Shown: positions 1 to 5,863, counted from the first letter of the stretch. The stretch is 10,859 nucleotides of DNA from Cyanobacteria bacterium OH_CBB_238 (GCA_023409995.1 JAEYQN010000121.1:1-10859), one strand, 5' to 3'. The notes: generated by a model not told the origin, from the sequence alone. Numbers and translations are program-made.

Positions 1-894
1 GTGTCAGAATTATTTGACTTCTACGCAGGAACTTCAACCGGTGGGATTTTGACATTATTACTAAACAAGCCAAACCCATTGTCAGCCGCTGAATTAATAG
101 GACTTTATGGCGGAGAAGATGGAAAAAATATTTTCAAACATAACTTTTTAACGCCACTAAATTATATTTTCAAAGGACCAAAATATGATAAAAAAGGAAT
201 AGAGTCTGTACTAACAAAATATTTGGAAAGCATTTGTTTAAAAGATGTTATAAACCCCATTTTACTCACTTCTTATGAAACAGAATATCGTAATGCAACT
301 TTTTTTAATAGCTATGATCATAAATATAAAGATTTATCTTTGAAGGATGTTGCAAGAGCAACATCAGCCGCTCCAACATATTTTGAACCGATGAAAATAG
401 ATAGCTTTGGCACGTTTATAGATGGCGGAGTCGCTGTGAATAACCCGGCTATGTGCGCTTATGTGGAGGTGCTTAAAATACTAAAAAAAGAAGGTATAGA
501 TCCTGATTCAAAAAAAATTGTTCTTGTTTCTCTTGGGACTGGCTCAGCCACCACCTCATATAGCTACGATGAAATGAGAAAATGGACACCCATTGATTGG
601 ATAAAAGGTCCACTAATATCCTCATTCTTCGATGCTAATAGTAATACCGTTGAACATCAATTAAAACAAATATTACAAAGTGATTGTTATTACCGCTTCC
701 AACTACAACTACCTAAGGAAAAAGGAGCAGATGCTCTCGACAATACAGATGATAAAAGTTTAAACAAACTAAAAAGCTTAACTTTCGGTTATATTAAAAA
801 CGAGACTATATCAGGACTACCGATTGGCTGGGCAAATAAACTTGAACTATTATATAAAAATTTAGACACATCTGCTAGCCTATATACTAGTTAG
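1..894 (+). CDS. Patatin-like phospholipase, 5' end outside the window
   Basis: This is a serine hydrolase of the patatin family, which cleaves acyl groups from membrane phospholipids with a Ser-Asp dyad. The nucleophile elbow GTSTG is at visible residues 10-14 (Ser12) and the catalytic aspartate sits in DGG at 141-143, followed by the usual VNNPA. The family signature VARATSAAPTYF precedes it. Patatins normally carry a glycine-rich oxyanion loop (GGGxRG) a few dozen residues before the elbow. It is absent here, so the GTG at base 1 is almost certainly an internal codon and the true start lies upstream. The 3' end is complete (TAG). Bacterial patatins include general lipases, secreted toxins and nucleotide-activated CBASS effectors (CapV). 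No cyclase is visible, so which type this is cannot be decided. The family call is firm; the role is open. Confidence 0.9.
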   Translation: MSELFDFYAGTSTGGILTLLLNKPNPLSAAELIGLYGGEDGKNIFKHNFLTPLNYIFKGPKYDKKGIESVLTKYLESICLKDVINPILLTSYETEYRNATFFNSYDHKYKDLSLKDVARATSAAPTYFEPMKIDSFGTFIDGGVAVNNPAMCAYVEVLKILKKEGIDPDSKKIVLVSLGTGSATTSYSYDEMRKWTPIDWIKGPLISSFFDANSNTVEHQLKQILQSDCYYRFQLQLPKEKGADALDNTDDKSLNKLKSLTFGYIKNETISGLPIGWANKLELLYKNLDTSASLYTS

Positions 895-1224
895 ATAACT
901 ATTCATAATTTTTAAAGACGATAATCGAAGATCTGGCTTGGACATTAAACTGATTATTAAGAATAACATAACCAATAACATCACAGGAAAAAATCCGTGC
1001 AAGTCCAGTTCCTACTGGGAAATATTGATTTTAATTCCCTGTTATTTATTTAGGGAATTTCATGACCAACATGGCTAAAGTGCTTTGTTTGATAGAAATG
1101 TTCTTTAGTTCATTACAAAAAACTGGTAAAAATATAATTTTTTCCCTGTAAATTCCCTGTATTTTAAAAATGGAAATAAGAGACTTTTGCTGCCTAAACT
1201 ACATCCACCACCAAATTTAATCAT
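895..1224. other. Gene-free stretch with hairpins and TTCCCTGT repeats
   Basis: No convincing gene was found in these 330 bases. A small hairpin CCAGT-TCCT-ACTGG lies at 1005-1018. A larger perfect inverted repeat, AATTCCCT at 1033-1040 and AGGGAATT at 1052-1059, has an 11-nt loop but no T tract. A 29-codon ATG reading frame at 1062-1151 has no recognisable product and is probably chance. I compared the stretch with tmRNA and RNase P RNA from memory and found no match. Confidence 0.5.
1035..1160 (+). repeat. Three TTCCCTGT direct repeats plus one inverted half
   Basis: The octamer TTCCCTGT occurs at 1035-1042, 1142-1149 and 1153-1160. The last two copies are 11 bp apart (one helical turn). 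The inverted partial copy AGGGAA lies at 1052-1057. Clustered, phased short repeats close to a tRNA gene resemble the arm-type binding sites of a tyrosine recombinase attachment region. That is inference: no intact integrase lies beside them, and no duplicate of the tRNA 3' end was seen in the window. Confidence 0.45.
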
Positions 1225-1247
1225 AGAGCGCAATAGCGCTCTTTTTT
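1225..1247 (+). terminator. Rho-independent terminator
   Basis: A perfect 7-bp GC-rich stem AGAGCGC (1225-1231) and GCGCTCT (1236-1242) closes an AATA loop and runs into six T (1242-1247). The minus strand has no T tract after the stem, so it acts on plus-strand transcripts. The only plus-strand gene seen upstream is the patatin, ending 330 bases earlier. Confidence 0.8.
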
Positions 1248-1262
1248 AATGCGTATATTATT

Positions 1263-1302
1263 TGACAACCGAAATGGAAAACGTGACAAACGAAATAGAA
1301 AA
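1263..1302 (+). repeat. 21-bp-period tandem repeat upstream of tRNA-Arg
   Basis: TGACAACCGAAATGGAAAA (1263-1281) recurs as TGACAAACGAAATAGAAAA (1284-1302), with 17 of 19 bases identical and a 21-bp period (two helical turns). A further TGACAA is at 1361-1366. The first copy overlaps a consensus -35 hexamer TTGACA (1262-1267), but no matching -10 lies 16-18 bases downstream. It may be a protein-binding site; the function is unknown. Confidence 0.5.
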
Positions 1303-1305
1303 GTT

Positions 1306-1324
1306 TTAATTTTTTAAAAATTAA
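1306..1324. repeat. AT-only perfect palindrome
   Basis: TTAATTTTT (1306-1314) and AAAAATTAA (1316-1324) form a perfect 9-bp inverted repeat around a single T, directly after the tandem TGACAA repeat and about 60 bases before the tRNA. Its pure A/T composition makes chance occurrence plausible in this DNA. Confidence 0.4.
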
Positions 1325-1381
1325 GTCGGAAATTTTTCCATTACAACGAGCGAAAGCAAGTGACAAGTAAATAAACAATAA

Positions 1382-1458
1382 GCGCCTGTAGCTCAGTTGG
1401 ATAGAGTGTTTGGCTACGAACCAAAAGGTCGGGAGTTCGAATCTCTCCAGGCGCGCCA
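1382..1458 (+). tRNA. tRNA-Arg (anticodon ACG)
   Basis: The full cloverleaf folds by eye. The acceptor stem is GCGCCTG (1382-1388) with CAGGCGC (1448-1454). The D arm is GCTC/GAGT. The anticodon arm TTTGG-CTACGAA-CCAAA gives anticodon ACG, expected to be edited to ICG and to read CGU, CGC and CGA. A 5-nt variable loop follows, then the T arm GGGAG-TTCGAAT-CTCTC and discriminator G. CCA is encoded (1456-1458). Total length is 77 nt including CCA. It has its own terminator 11 bases downstream. tRNA-Arg genes are frequent integration targets, which fits the repeat clusters just upstream, but no attachment-site duplicate was found. Confidence 0.97.
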
Positions 1459-1469
1459 CTAATAAATAA

Positions 1470-1504
1470 AGGGTTTAGGCTATATTGCCAAGACCCTATT
1501 TTTT
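1470..1504 (+). terminator. Terminator of the tRNA-Arg transcript
   Basis: AGGGT (1470-1474) pairs with ACCCT (1493-1497), and an inner GGC/GCC helix closes a TATATT loop. The stem is followed by six T (1499-1504). It begins 11 bases after the tRNA CCA, so it most likely ends the tRNA transcript. Confidence 0.8.
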
Positions 1505-1688
1505 GTCACTACTGATTGATTTATATAGAAATAAAATCAGCCAGGAAATCTTCTTGGTGGCAGGGAAAGAAATAATTTTTGTAACAATATTATGTTCCAA
1601 TTTCGACTAATAACAAAAAAACATTTCATTAGCATTTATACTTGAAAATACCACAGCAACGAGAAAAACAAGTGAAGGGGACTTATAT

Positions 1689-2567
1689 ATGCGTATATCA
1701 ACTGTGAATTTTGGAACCCAGGGACACCCAGTTAACAAAAAACAGAACAAAAACAGACCGACATCTACTTCAACCGAACAAAGACATAATCCATACAGTG
1801 TCCCCCCTAAAAAAAGCTCTGGTATTATTTCAAAAGAACAAAGATTTCATTCCCAAAATAACCTGGGGGAAAAAAGATCTGATACGGGGGGCAAAAAAGA
1901 ACACTTTACCCCTCTAAAGATTGATATTTTGGGGTATTGTGGTGATATTCCTGAGTCGCCAAATAGGTATATTTTTGAGGATCCTTTAACCGGACTACCG
2001 GTTATTTGTCGATTCCCAAAAGATAAATATGACAAAATGTGCGAACTCGGCATTATGGTGTCTACCCGCCCAATAAATGATTGGGCAACAGGAGATCCTT
2101 ATTCTGATGAACAGATAAAAGAACTTGTAAAAAATAATCCTAGGTATACAGACTGCAGAGTGGAAAAGAAAGACTCATCCACGAAAGATTATTATATATT
2201 TGATGAAAAATATACTATGATAGAAGAATTTATAAAAAAAGCAAGAAAATTAAGAGAAAATGGTAACTCAATTAGTTATGAAGATACACAAGAGCTATCC
2301 GAGGATTTTTTCAACATAATAGACATCTGTTATGGAAATGATGAAGAAGGCGTAGAATCTTTGTTTCAAGCTGCTTTGTTCTCCAAAGACGAACCTAACG
2401 ACCCTCCAAATGAATTTGATCTCCTAAAAAGCGAAGTGCAAACTGATCTCATTTCGAATGATGAATACTTGGATCTTTCACCGTCAGAAATGCTTCTAAT
2501 CATAACGTATATGAAACTGCAAACTTTTGATTTTATAAAAAGAACCAGAGATAATATCAACAAGTAG
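1689..2567 (+). CDS. Hypothetical protein with VNFG N-terminus
   Basis: I do not recognise this 292-aa protein. The start is supported by GAAGGGG at 1674-1680, eight bases before the ATG. Residues 1-75 are rich in Lys, Asn, Gln, Ser and Thr and look disordered. The N-terminus MRISTVNFG resembles the short motif seen in other proteins of this window (NINFKS, FSFKG). From about residue 76 (LKIDILGYCGDIP) the chain looks folded, with a mixed segment containing YIFEDPLTGLPVICRFP, then an acidic helical C-terminal half. No membrane segment, signal peptide or catalytic motif is evident. A TATACT at 1637-1642 could be a -10 box, but no good -35 accompanies it. It stands alone, with about 600 gene-free bases downstream. 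Possibly a lineage-specific effector or surface-associated protein, but nothing shows that directly. Confidence 0.75.
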   Translation: MRISTVNFGTQGHPVNKKQNKNRPTSTSTEQRHNPYSVPPKKSSGIISKEQRFHSQNNLGEKRSDTGGKKEHFTPLKIDILGYCGDIPESPNRYIFEDPLTGLPVICRFPKDKYDKMCELGIMVSTRPINDWATGDPYSDEQIKELVKNNPRYTDCRVEKKDSSTKDYYIFDEKYTMIEEFIKKARKLRENGNSISYEDTQELSEDFFNIIDICYGNDEEGVESLFQAALFSKDEPNDPPNEFDLLKSEVQTDLISNDEYLDLSPSEMLLIITYMKLQTFDFIKRTRDNINK

Positions 2568-3185
2568 GTATTAAATAATACATTGTGATTCACAACCTAT
2601 TTACTAAATTCATTTTACATTTATTGGCATAAACTTATTAACTTTGAATCAAATTTTTTTACATAAAAATTGTTAATATATGAAGTTTTGGAATCTGCAG
2701 AATCTCTGAAAACTTTTTAGTACTACAATTAAAGCTATCAAGTCGCGAAAATTACTTACGTAAAACTGCGGACTTGTAAGAACTTTTAAATTTGTCATAA
2801 TAAATATATTGATTAAAAAAATATTTTATAAAAAGAAAAGTAAAAAATGATTATTACAAATATGTATAATAATGACTATATTATATCTATTTTTTTATTT
2901 TCTATAGGTTTTAAAAAATAGTTATTTTTGTTTTTGCAAATAAAAAATTCAACAACAAAAAGTATATTTAAAATTATTATAACTATAAAACAATATTCGT
3001 AAATCCATGCGAGGGTTTCTAACGATAAACAAATATTTGGATTTATTTTTAATAAATAACCTTGCAGGTAAACTACATAAAAAGAAAAATAATATATGCA
3101 GATAACGATAACAAATTAATAAATATATAATTTTTTAAATTTTTCACAAAAAAAGTATAACACAACAAAGAAAGTAATCATATAA
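2568..3185. other. Very AT-rich gene-free region with small inverted repeats
   Basis: No gene was found in these 618 bases. Structures seen: a 13-bp palindrome TTGTGATTCACAA (2583-2595) just after the preceding stop codon; CTATTTTTT (2887-2895) with AAAAAATAG (2913-2921), a weak A/T hairpin; TAAATCCA (3000-3007) with TGGATTTA (3038-3045), a perfect 8-bp pair around 30 nt; and ACCTTGCAGGT (3059-3069). A 13-14-nt motif appears twice, AACGATAAACAAAT at 3021-3034 and AACGATAACAAAT at 3104-3116. I looked for purine and preQ1 riboswitch cores around 3000-3045 and do not see a defensible match. The region probably includes the upstream control DNA of the 3186 gene. Confidence 0.5.
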
Positions 3186-3878
3186 ATGACAAATAATAAA
3201 AACTTTGCAAATTATTACAGTAGTGAAATATATGCCAAAACAAAAAAATATCAAAAAATCTACGGATTTAGTGTGGGAAAAGGAACACATGATACCTGGA
3301 ACAATTAAGCCGATGCGTTTAAACATACTTTTGGCTCTGCAGATATGGCATTAAAATTAAATTTAGGACTCAGTGAATATATAGGAAATTATCATGAAGA
3401 TAATTCCAGAAATAACCCTACTAAAGAAAAGAATATGGACAAATGGAACAATGCTGAGGGTCGTAAAATTGCACAAAAAATCGAGAAACAAATAAATAAC
3501 CCTGTTTTACTTAAATTATATGCAAGTAGTGGAAAACTAGATGACCTAATTGCAAAAGAAGTTATGCAAAAAATGCAAGCAAGAAAGCTTATAACTAATC
3601 CTTCTGATAAAAGAAAATACACAGGATTTGCAGCGGATATAAATAAAGAAAAAACTTTTACTCGCGAAGAAATAGGAAAGATGTCTACAAAAGAATTTCA
3701 GAAAAACGAAAAAATGATAATGAAACAACTTAGAGAAAAAGGCATCCCAACAAAAGTTCAGCTTGAAGAAACGGAAAAAGCTAAAGCTTCAAAAAACTCC
3801 AATTCATCAAAGGGCAATTATTCGGGTGATGAACGTTGGGTGACCATTAATGGGAATCATGTTTTATTAGAAAATTAA
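3186..3878 (+). pseudogene. Helical D-A-F-K-H / H-E / W-N-N-x-x-G-R protein, broken by in-frame TAA
   Basis: Reading from the ATG at 3186, with an in-frame stop immediately before it, gives 40 residues, then TAA at 3306-3308, then 189 residues in the same frame to TAA at 3876-3878. The protein is clearly continuous across the stop: GTHDTWNN*ADAFKHTFGSADMA. One C-to-T change (CAA, Gln, to TAA) would explain it. Rebuilt, it is 230 aa with D43-A-F-K-H47, H70-E71 and D85-K-W-N-N-x-x-G-R93, a His/Asp pattern I associate with DUF6973-like domains, though not with certainty. The C-terminal half is charged and helical. The ATG at 3345 downstream of the stop has no ribosome binding site and would lose the first motif, so a truncated product from there is unlikely to be functional. 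A degraded relative lies at 6813-7609. Confidence 0.75.
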
Positions 3879-3910
3879 ACCAAAAAAAATTGTATTATTT
3901 TCAACCTGTA

Positions 3911-3980
3911 GTTCCGCATGGTTCCGCAAAAAAGTTCCATTTAGGTTCCGTTTGGAGCAGAAAAATTTCTTTACGGAACC
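3911..3980 (+). repeat. Helically phased GTTCCGC repeats with inverted partner
   Basis: GTTCC occurs four times in the same orientation at 3911, 3921, 3934 and 3945 (GTTCCGCA, GTTCCGCA, GTTCCATT, GTTCCGTT), spaced 10, 13 and 11 bp, so roughly one helical turn apart. The last copy is part of GGTTCCGT (3944-3951), which forms a perfect 8-bp inverted repeat with ACGGAACC (3973-3980). The pattern resembles iterons or integrase arm-type sites. It lies between the broken 3186 gene and the 3' end of hipA, at what could be an edge of the inserted segment. Confidence 0.6.
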
Positions 3981-4005
3981 AACTTTTACTTTTTAAATTA
4001 CAAAT

Positions 4006-4019
4006 TTACCGTACGGGAA
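4006..4019. promoter_or_regulatory. Third copy of the hipBA operator-like palindrome
   Basis: TTACCGTACGGGAA matches the perfect palindrome TTCCCGTACGGGAA at 13 of 14 positions, the best of three such sites around hipBA. It lies 56 bases beyond the hipA stop codon, about 1.5 kb from the two promoter-proximal copies. It could be a remote HipB operator (looping or titration), or the control site of a lost plus-strand gene. The assignment to HipB is inference from similarity. Confidence 0.5.
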
Positions 4020-4041
4020 TATTTCGCAGATTTAAGGGAGA

Positions 4042-4050
4042 TTATCCACA
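4042..4050 (+). other. Consensus DnaA box
   Basis: TTATCCACA is an exact match to the classical high-affinity DnaA box. It lies about 60 bases from the phased GTTCC repeats and 22 bases from the operator-like palindrome. A single box has limited meaning in AT-rich DNA, and no replication initiator gene is present. Confidence 0.35.
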
Positions 4051-4074
4051 TATTATTACTGAACAGGAATAATA

Positions 4075-5295
4075 CTAAACTAGCAATTTTGACTGGACTC
4101 TTAGACAGTTTTTTACAACAAATTCTAAAATTCCATACCCTATTTCAAAATCAATATTTTTCACTATTTTTTCAAGCTCAGCAGGAAGTTTTTTCGCTTG
4201 CTTTGATAAAGTTTCTTCTACAAAGTTTGGACTAATATCAAGTTGTTTTGCAAAATTTCGCCAGTCTTTAATTGTTACTTCATTTATTACATTGGTTTTA
4301 CCTATTTTCATAGCCATAAATGAATCTAAATCTTCATAGATAGAAGTGCATAAAACATCATAAATAGGTGTTAGTTCAAGATCTCCATTTTCTCTATATA
4401 ATACAGAAAAGTTCTTGCCGTGTGCATCGCAATTGCCTATTAAATAATTAAAAATAACATACTCGACAAACTGTGCTTTGCTTATCGCCGGTCTTGAAAG
4501 CATCATCAAAACTTTTTCGCAGTCTTTAATTGTTACTTCATATTTATTATCTGACCAAATCCCTAGCGATTGCGTGAAGTCTTCTTGCTGAAGTCGTTTT
4601 ATTTTATTTCCTTGAATAACTCTATCGTATCTCTCAATTAAAAAGAATTCAGTTGAGTTAATTTTTTTCATTTCTACATTCGGCGCTAAAAGGCCACAAG
4701 CCTTTGCTGCTTTCATACAAATGTATTCATTAGCAACAGTTTGCTTAAACTCTTTCATTGCAGGCTTTAAAATATGAGTAGTCGGACTTCCTTCTTTAGC
4801 AAGTGCGATTTTACCGTTGATGGTGCTTACAGCCGTTTTTTGCTGTGCTCCGGCTAAAGATAATTTTCTGCCCGATGATAAAGGTTTTCTAGGTAGGTTT
4901 AAAATATGTTCTTCCAGTTCTTCATCAGATAGAATATCGCCATCAATCAATAAATCTTTTTCATCGCGCTCTGCTTCTTCAATTTCATGAAAAGAAACTG
5001 CACCGGCACAATCTTTTCCAATTGCTCCAAGCATAGCAAAATCATTGTTTGCATTAATTTTATTTTGCATTCCAATAATTTTTCTTATATCTGCACTTTC
5101 AGGTAATAAACCTCCAAAATAACCTTTACAGGCTTTCTCAGAATAGGCTGTCTTTTTAATTGGCAGGCTTAGTGATAAAGGAATTGTTGCATTTTCATTA
5201 TACTTGAAACGCATTTTACCTAGGCGTTCTTCAAGAATGCCTACCTCTTTTCCGTATAATCTTACCGATAATTTTTTAATTCTTTTATTCACCAC
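4075..5295 (-). CDS. hipA: HipA family serine/threonine kinase toxin
   Basis: This is the toxin of a type II toxin-antitoxin pair. HipA kinases (PI3/4-kinase-like fold) phosphorylate a cytosolic target, glutamyl-tRNA synthetase in E. coli, and induce growth arrest. All hallmarks are present: the N-terminal subdomain (KLSVRLYGKEVGIL, then KGYFGGLLPES), the Ser-containing P-loop LSLAGAQQKTAV with the likely autophosphorylated Ser146, the ATP lysine in HILKPA (Lys177), IERYDR (221-225), the catalytic loop NCDAHGKN with Asp290, and the metal-binding Asp313 in TPIYDVL. At 406 aa it is near family length, and no defect is visible. Translation starts at GTG 5295 (or the adjacent GTG 5292), overlapping the end of hipB by 11 bases, so it is probably translationally coupled. 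HipB should neutralise and co-repress with it. Confidence 0.93.
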   Translation of the reverse strand: MVNKRIKKLSVRLYGKEVGILEERLGKMRFKYNENATIPLSLSLPIKKTAYSEKACKGYFGGLLPESADIRKIIGMQNKINANNDFAMLGAIGKDCAGAVSFHEIEEAERDEKDLLIDGDILSDEELEEHILNLPRKPLSSGRKLSLAGAQQKTAVSTINGKIALAKEGSPTTHILKPAMKEFKQTVANEYICMKAAKACGLLAPNVEMKKINSTEFFLIERYDRVIQGNKIKRLQQEDFTQSLGIWSDNKYEVTIKDCEKVLMMLSRPAISKAQFVEYVIFNYLIGNCDAHGKNFSVLYRENGDLELTPIYDVLCTSIYEDLDSFMAMKIGKTNVINEVTIKDWRNFAKQLDISPNFVEETLSKQAKKLPAELEKIVKNIDFEIGYGILEFVVKNCLRVQSKLLV

Positions 5296-5488
5296 TTAAT
5301 TTTATTCCAAGTCCGACTACTACTTTTAATATTTTATCTATCTGACAAGTCGGTTTTGCCTTTTCCAAATCGATTATAAAACGTGTTCCAACACCACAGA
5401 GTTGTGCCAATTTCATTTGAGTTAAACCTTGCTTAATTCTCGTTTCTTTGATAATTTGCGCAATATCTTCAACTTTTTTTATAATCAT
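5285..5488 (-). CDS. hipB: HipB-like antitoxin, XRE-family DNA-binding protein
   Basis: A 67-aa helix-turn-helix protein, read as the antitoxin and autorepressor of hipBA. The HTH spans about residues 8-45, with the typical LTQMKLAQLCGVGTRFIIDLE recognition region and a conserved tail IDKILKVVVGLGIKL. I chose the ATG at 5488 rather than an in-frame ATG 57 bases upstream for two reasons. AAGGA (5500-5496) sits seven bases before it, and the longer start would lie within the -10 region, upstream of the predicted transcription start. It overlaps hipA by 11 bases, the usual antitoxin-first order. HipB dimers bind palindromic operators, and two candidate operators bracket its own promoter. Confidence 0.92.
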   Translation of the reverse strand: MIIKKVEDIAQIIKETRIKQGLTQMKLAQLCGVGTRFIIDLEKAKPTCQIDKILKVVVGLGIKLSGE

Positions 5489-5525
5489 AAGCCATTCCTT
5501 TGAAATTGCAAGGACTTTAACCTTA

Positions 5526-5589
5526 TTGCCGTACAGTAATATCATAACCGATTTTATTAAAAAGTCAACCCATTATTCCCGAACGGGAT
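5526..5589 (-). promoter_or_regulatory. hipBA promoter bracketed by two palindromic operators
   Basis: On the minus strand, TTGACT (-35, 5568-5563) and TATGAT (-10, 5546-5541) are 16 bp apart, each one mismatch from consensus. Transcription should begin near 5534, leaving a leader of about 46 nt before hipB. Two near-palindromes bracket this promoter: TTCCCGAACGGGAT (5576-5589), just upstream of the -35, and TTGCCGTACAGTAA (5526-5539), covering the start site. They match TTCCCGTACGGGAA at 12 and 11 of 14 positions, and their centres are exactly 50 bp apart. This suits autorepression by HipB or HipBA. E. coli HipB likewise binds several palindromes in its promoter, with a different sequence. 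Confidence 0.75.
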
Positions 5590-5613
5590 GTGGGTTTTGT
5601 GTTTGAATAGTGC

Positions 5614-5745
5614 GTGATTTATCAAAACAATGCAGCCATTACAGAAAATGAATTCAAAACAAATGTCAAAAAAGTCGTGCGCAAAATGCAAGCCAAATAG
5701 CAAAAAGTCGTGCAGAAAAATGTATTTTGTTTAATTTTAAATTAG
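5614..5745 (+). pseudogene. Relic of a gene tail with a 33-bp tandem repeat
   Basis: After a stop, one frame reads CVIYQNNAAITENEFKTNVK and KVVRKMQAK to TAG at 5698-5700, then continues in frame as QKVVQKNVFCLILN to TAG at 5743-5745. The segment looks like the helical C-terminus of a protein whose body is missing. The 12-mer AAAAAGTCGTGC occurs at 5669-5680 and 5702-5713, exactly 33 bp apart, so KVV(R/Q)K is repeated in frame. There is no start signal, and the hipBA operators lie directly upstream. It is most likely debris displaced by insertion of the neighbouring genes; the identity is unknown. Confidence 0.35.
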
Positions 5746-5822
5746 GGCTACCAGCACTACCCCTCTATTTTAATGTAGAGCTGTAAAAGCTATATAGAAT
5801 TGTTTTTTGACTAATTAGCCCT
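5744..5822 (+). other. Possible structured element with closing 7-bp helix
   Basis: AGGGCTA (5744-5750) pairs with TAGCCCT (5816-5822). Between them is a smaller hairpin CTCTA-TTTTAATG-TAGAG. Six T follow shortly after the closing helix (5827-5832), and these merge into the next inverted repeat. It could be a folded transcript end or a relic of a recombination site. I looked for integron attC core bases and do not find them. Confidence 0.3.
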
Positions 5823-5827
5823 GATGT

Positions 5828-5863
5828 TTTTTCCACAAAAATGCTATACTTTTTGTGGAAAAA
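5828..5863. repeat. Perfect 14-bp inverted repeat at the recombinase 3' end
   Basis: TTTTTCCACAAAAA (5828-5841) and TTTTTGTGGAAAAA (5850-5863) are perfectly complementary around an 8-nt loop that contains the stop codon of the rebuilt recombinase reading frame. No separate T tract follows on either strand, so terminator function is uncertain, though the A/T ends of the arms could serve bidirectionally. Confidence 0.6.

Noticed and set aside
895..1224. tmRNA or RNase P RNA
   Set aside because: No tRNA-like ends with a tag frame and no conserved RNase P core were found, despite hairpins and a terminator downstream.
1217..1459. Minus-strand 80-aa reading frame starting MARLERFELPTFWF
   Set aside because: It is the antisense of the tRNA-Arg gene; such translations are a known annotation artefact, and the frame continues across the terminator.
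1711..2053. Overlapping reading frames of 68 aa on both strands inside the 1689 gene
   Set aside because: They lie wholly or mostly inside the 292-aa gene, have no ribosome binding site and show no protein-like pattern.
3000..3045. Purine or preQ1 riboswitch
   Set aside because: There is an outer 8-bp helix and a GTTTCTA segment, but the remaining conserved core bases and helices are missing, and the downstream gene is a broken hypothetical.
3306..3308. Recoding of TAA as glutamine
   Set aside because: Several intact genes here (hipB, cupin, PHP protein, small FSFKG protein) end in TAA, so general reassignment is not supported.
2366..3326. Minus-strand frames at 2366-2593 and 3144-3326
   Set aside because: The first is antisense to the 1689 gene. 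The second is antisense to the broken 3186 gene and owes its hydrophobic look to the A-rich opposite strand.
3392..3728. Two minus-strand frames opposite the 3186 gene
   Set aside because: Phe/Ser/Leu-rich antisense translations of a Lys-rich coding strand, without start signals.
3890..4072. 60-aa plus-strand frame MYYFQPVVPHGSAKK
   Set aside because: It reads through the GTTCC repeat array and the operator-like site, lacks a ribosome binding site and has no recognisable features.
5489..5545. Longer hipB start giving an 86-aa protein
   Set aside because: It would begin within the predicted -10 region, upstream of the likely transcription start, and has no ribosome binding site, whereas the ATG at 5488 has AAGGA at ideal spacing.
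5744..5822. Integron cassette attC site
   Set aside because: The inverted ends AGGGCTA/TAGCCCT do not contain the GTTRRRY/RYYYAAC core sequences, and no cassette array or IntI is present.
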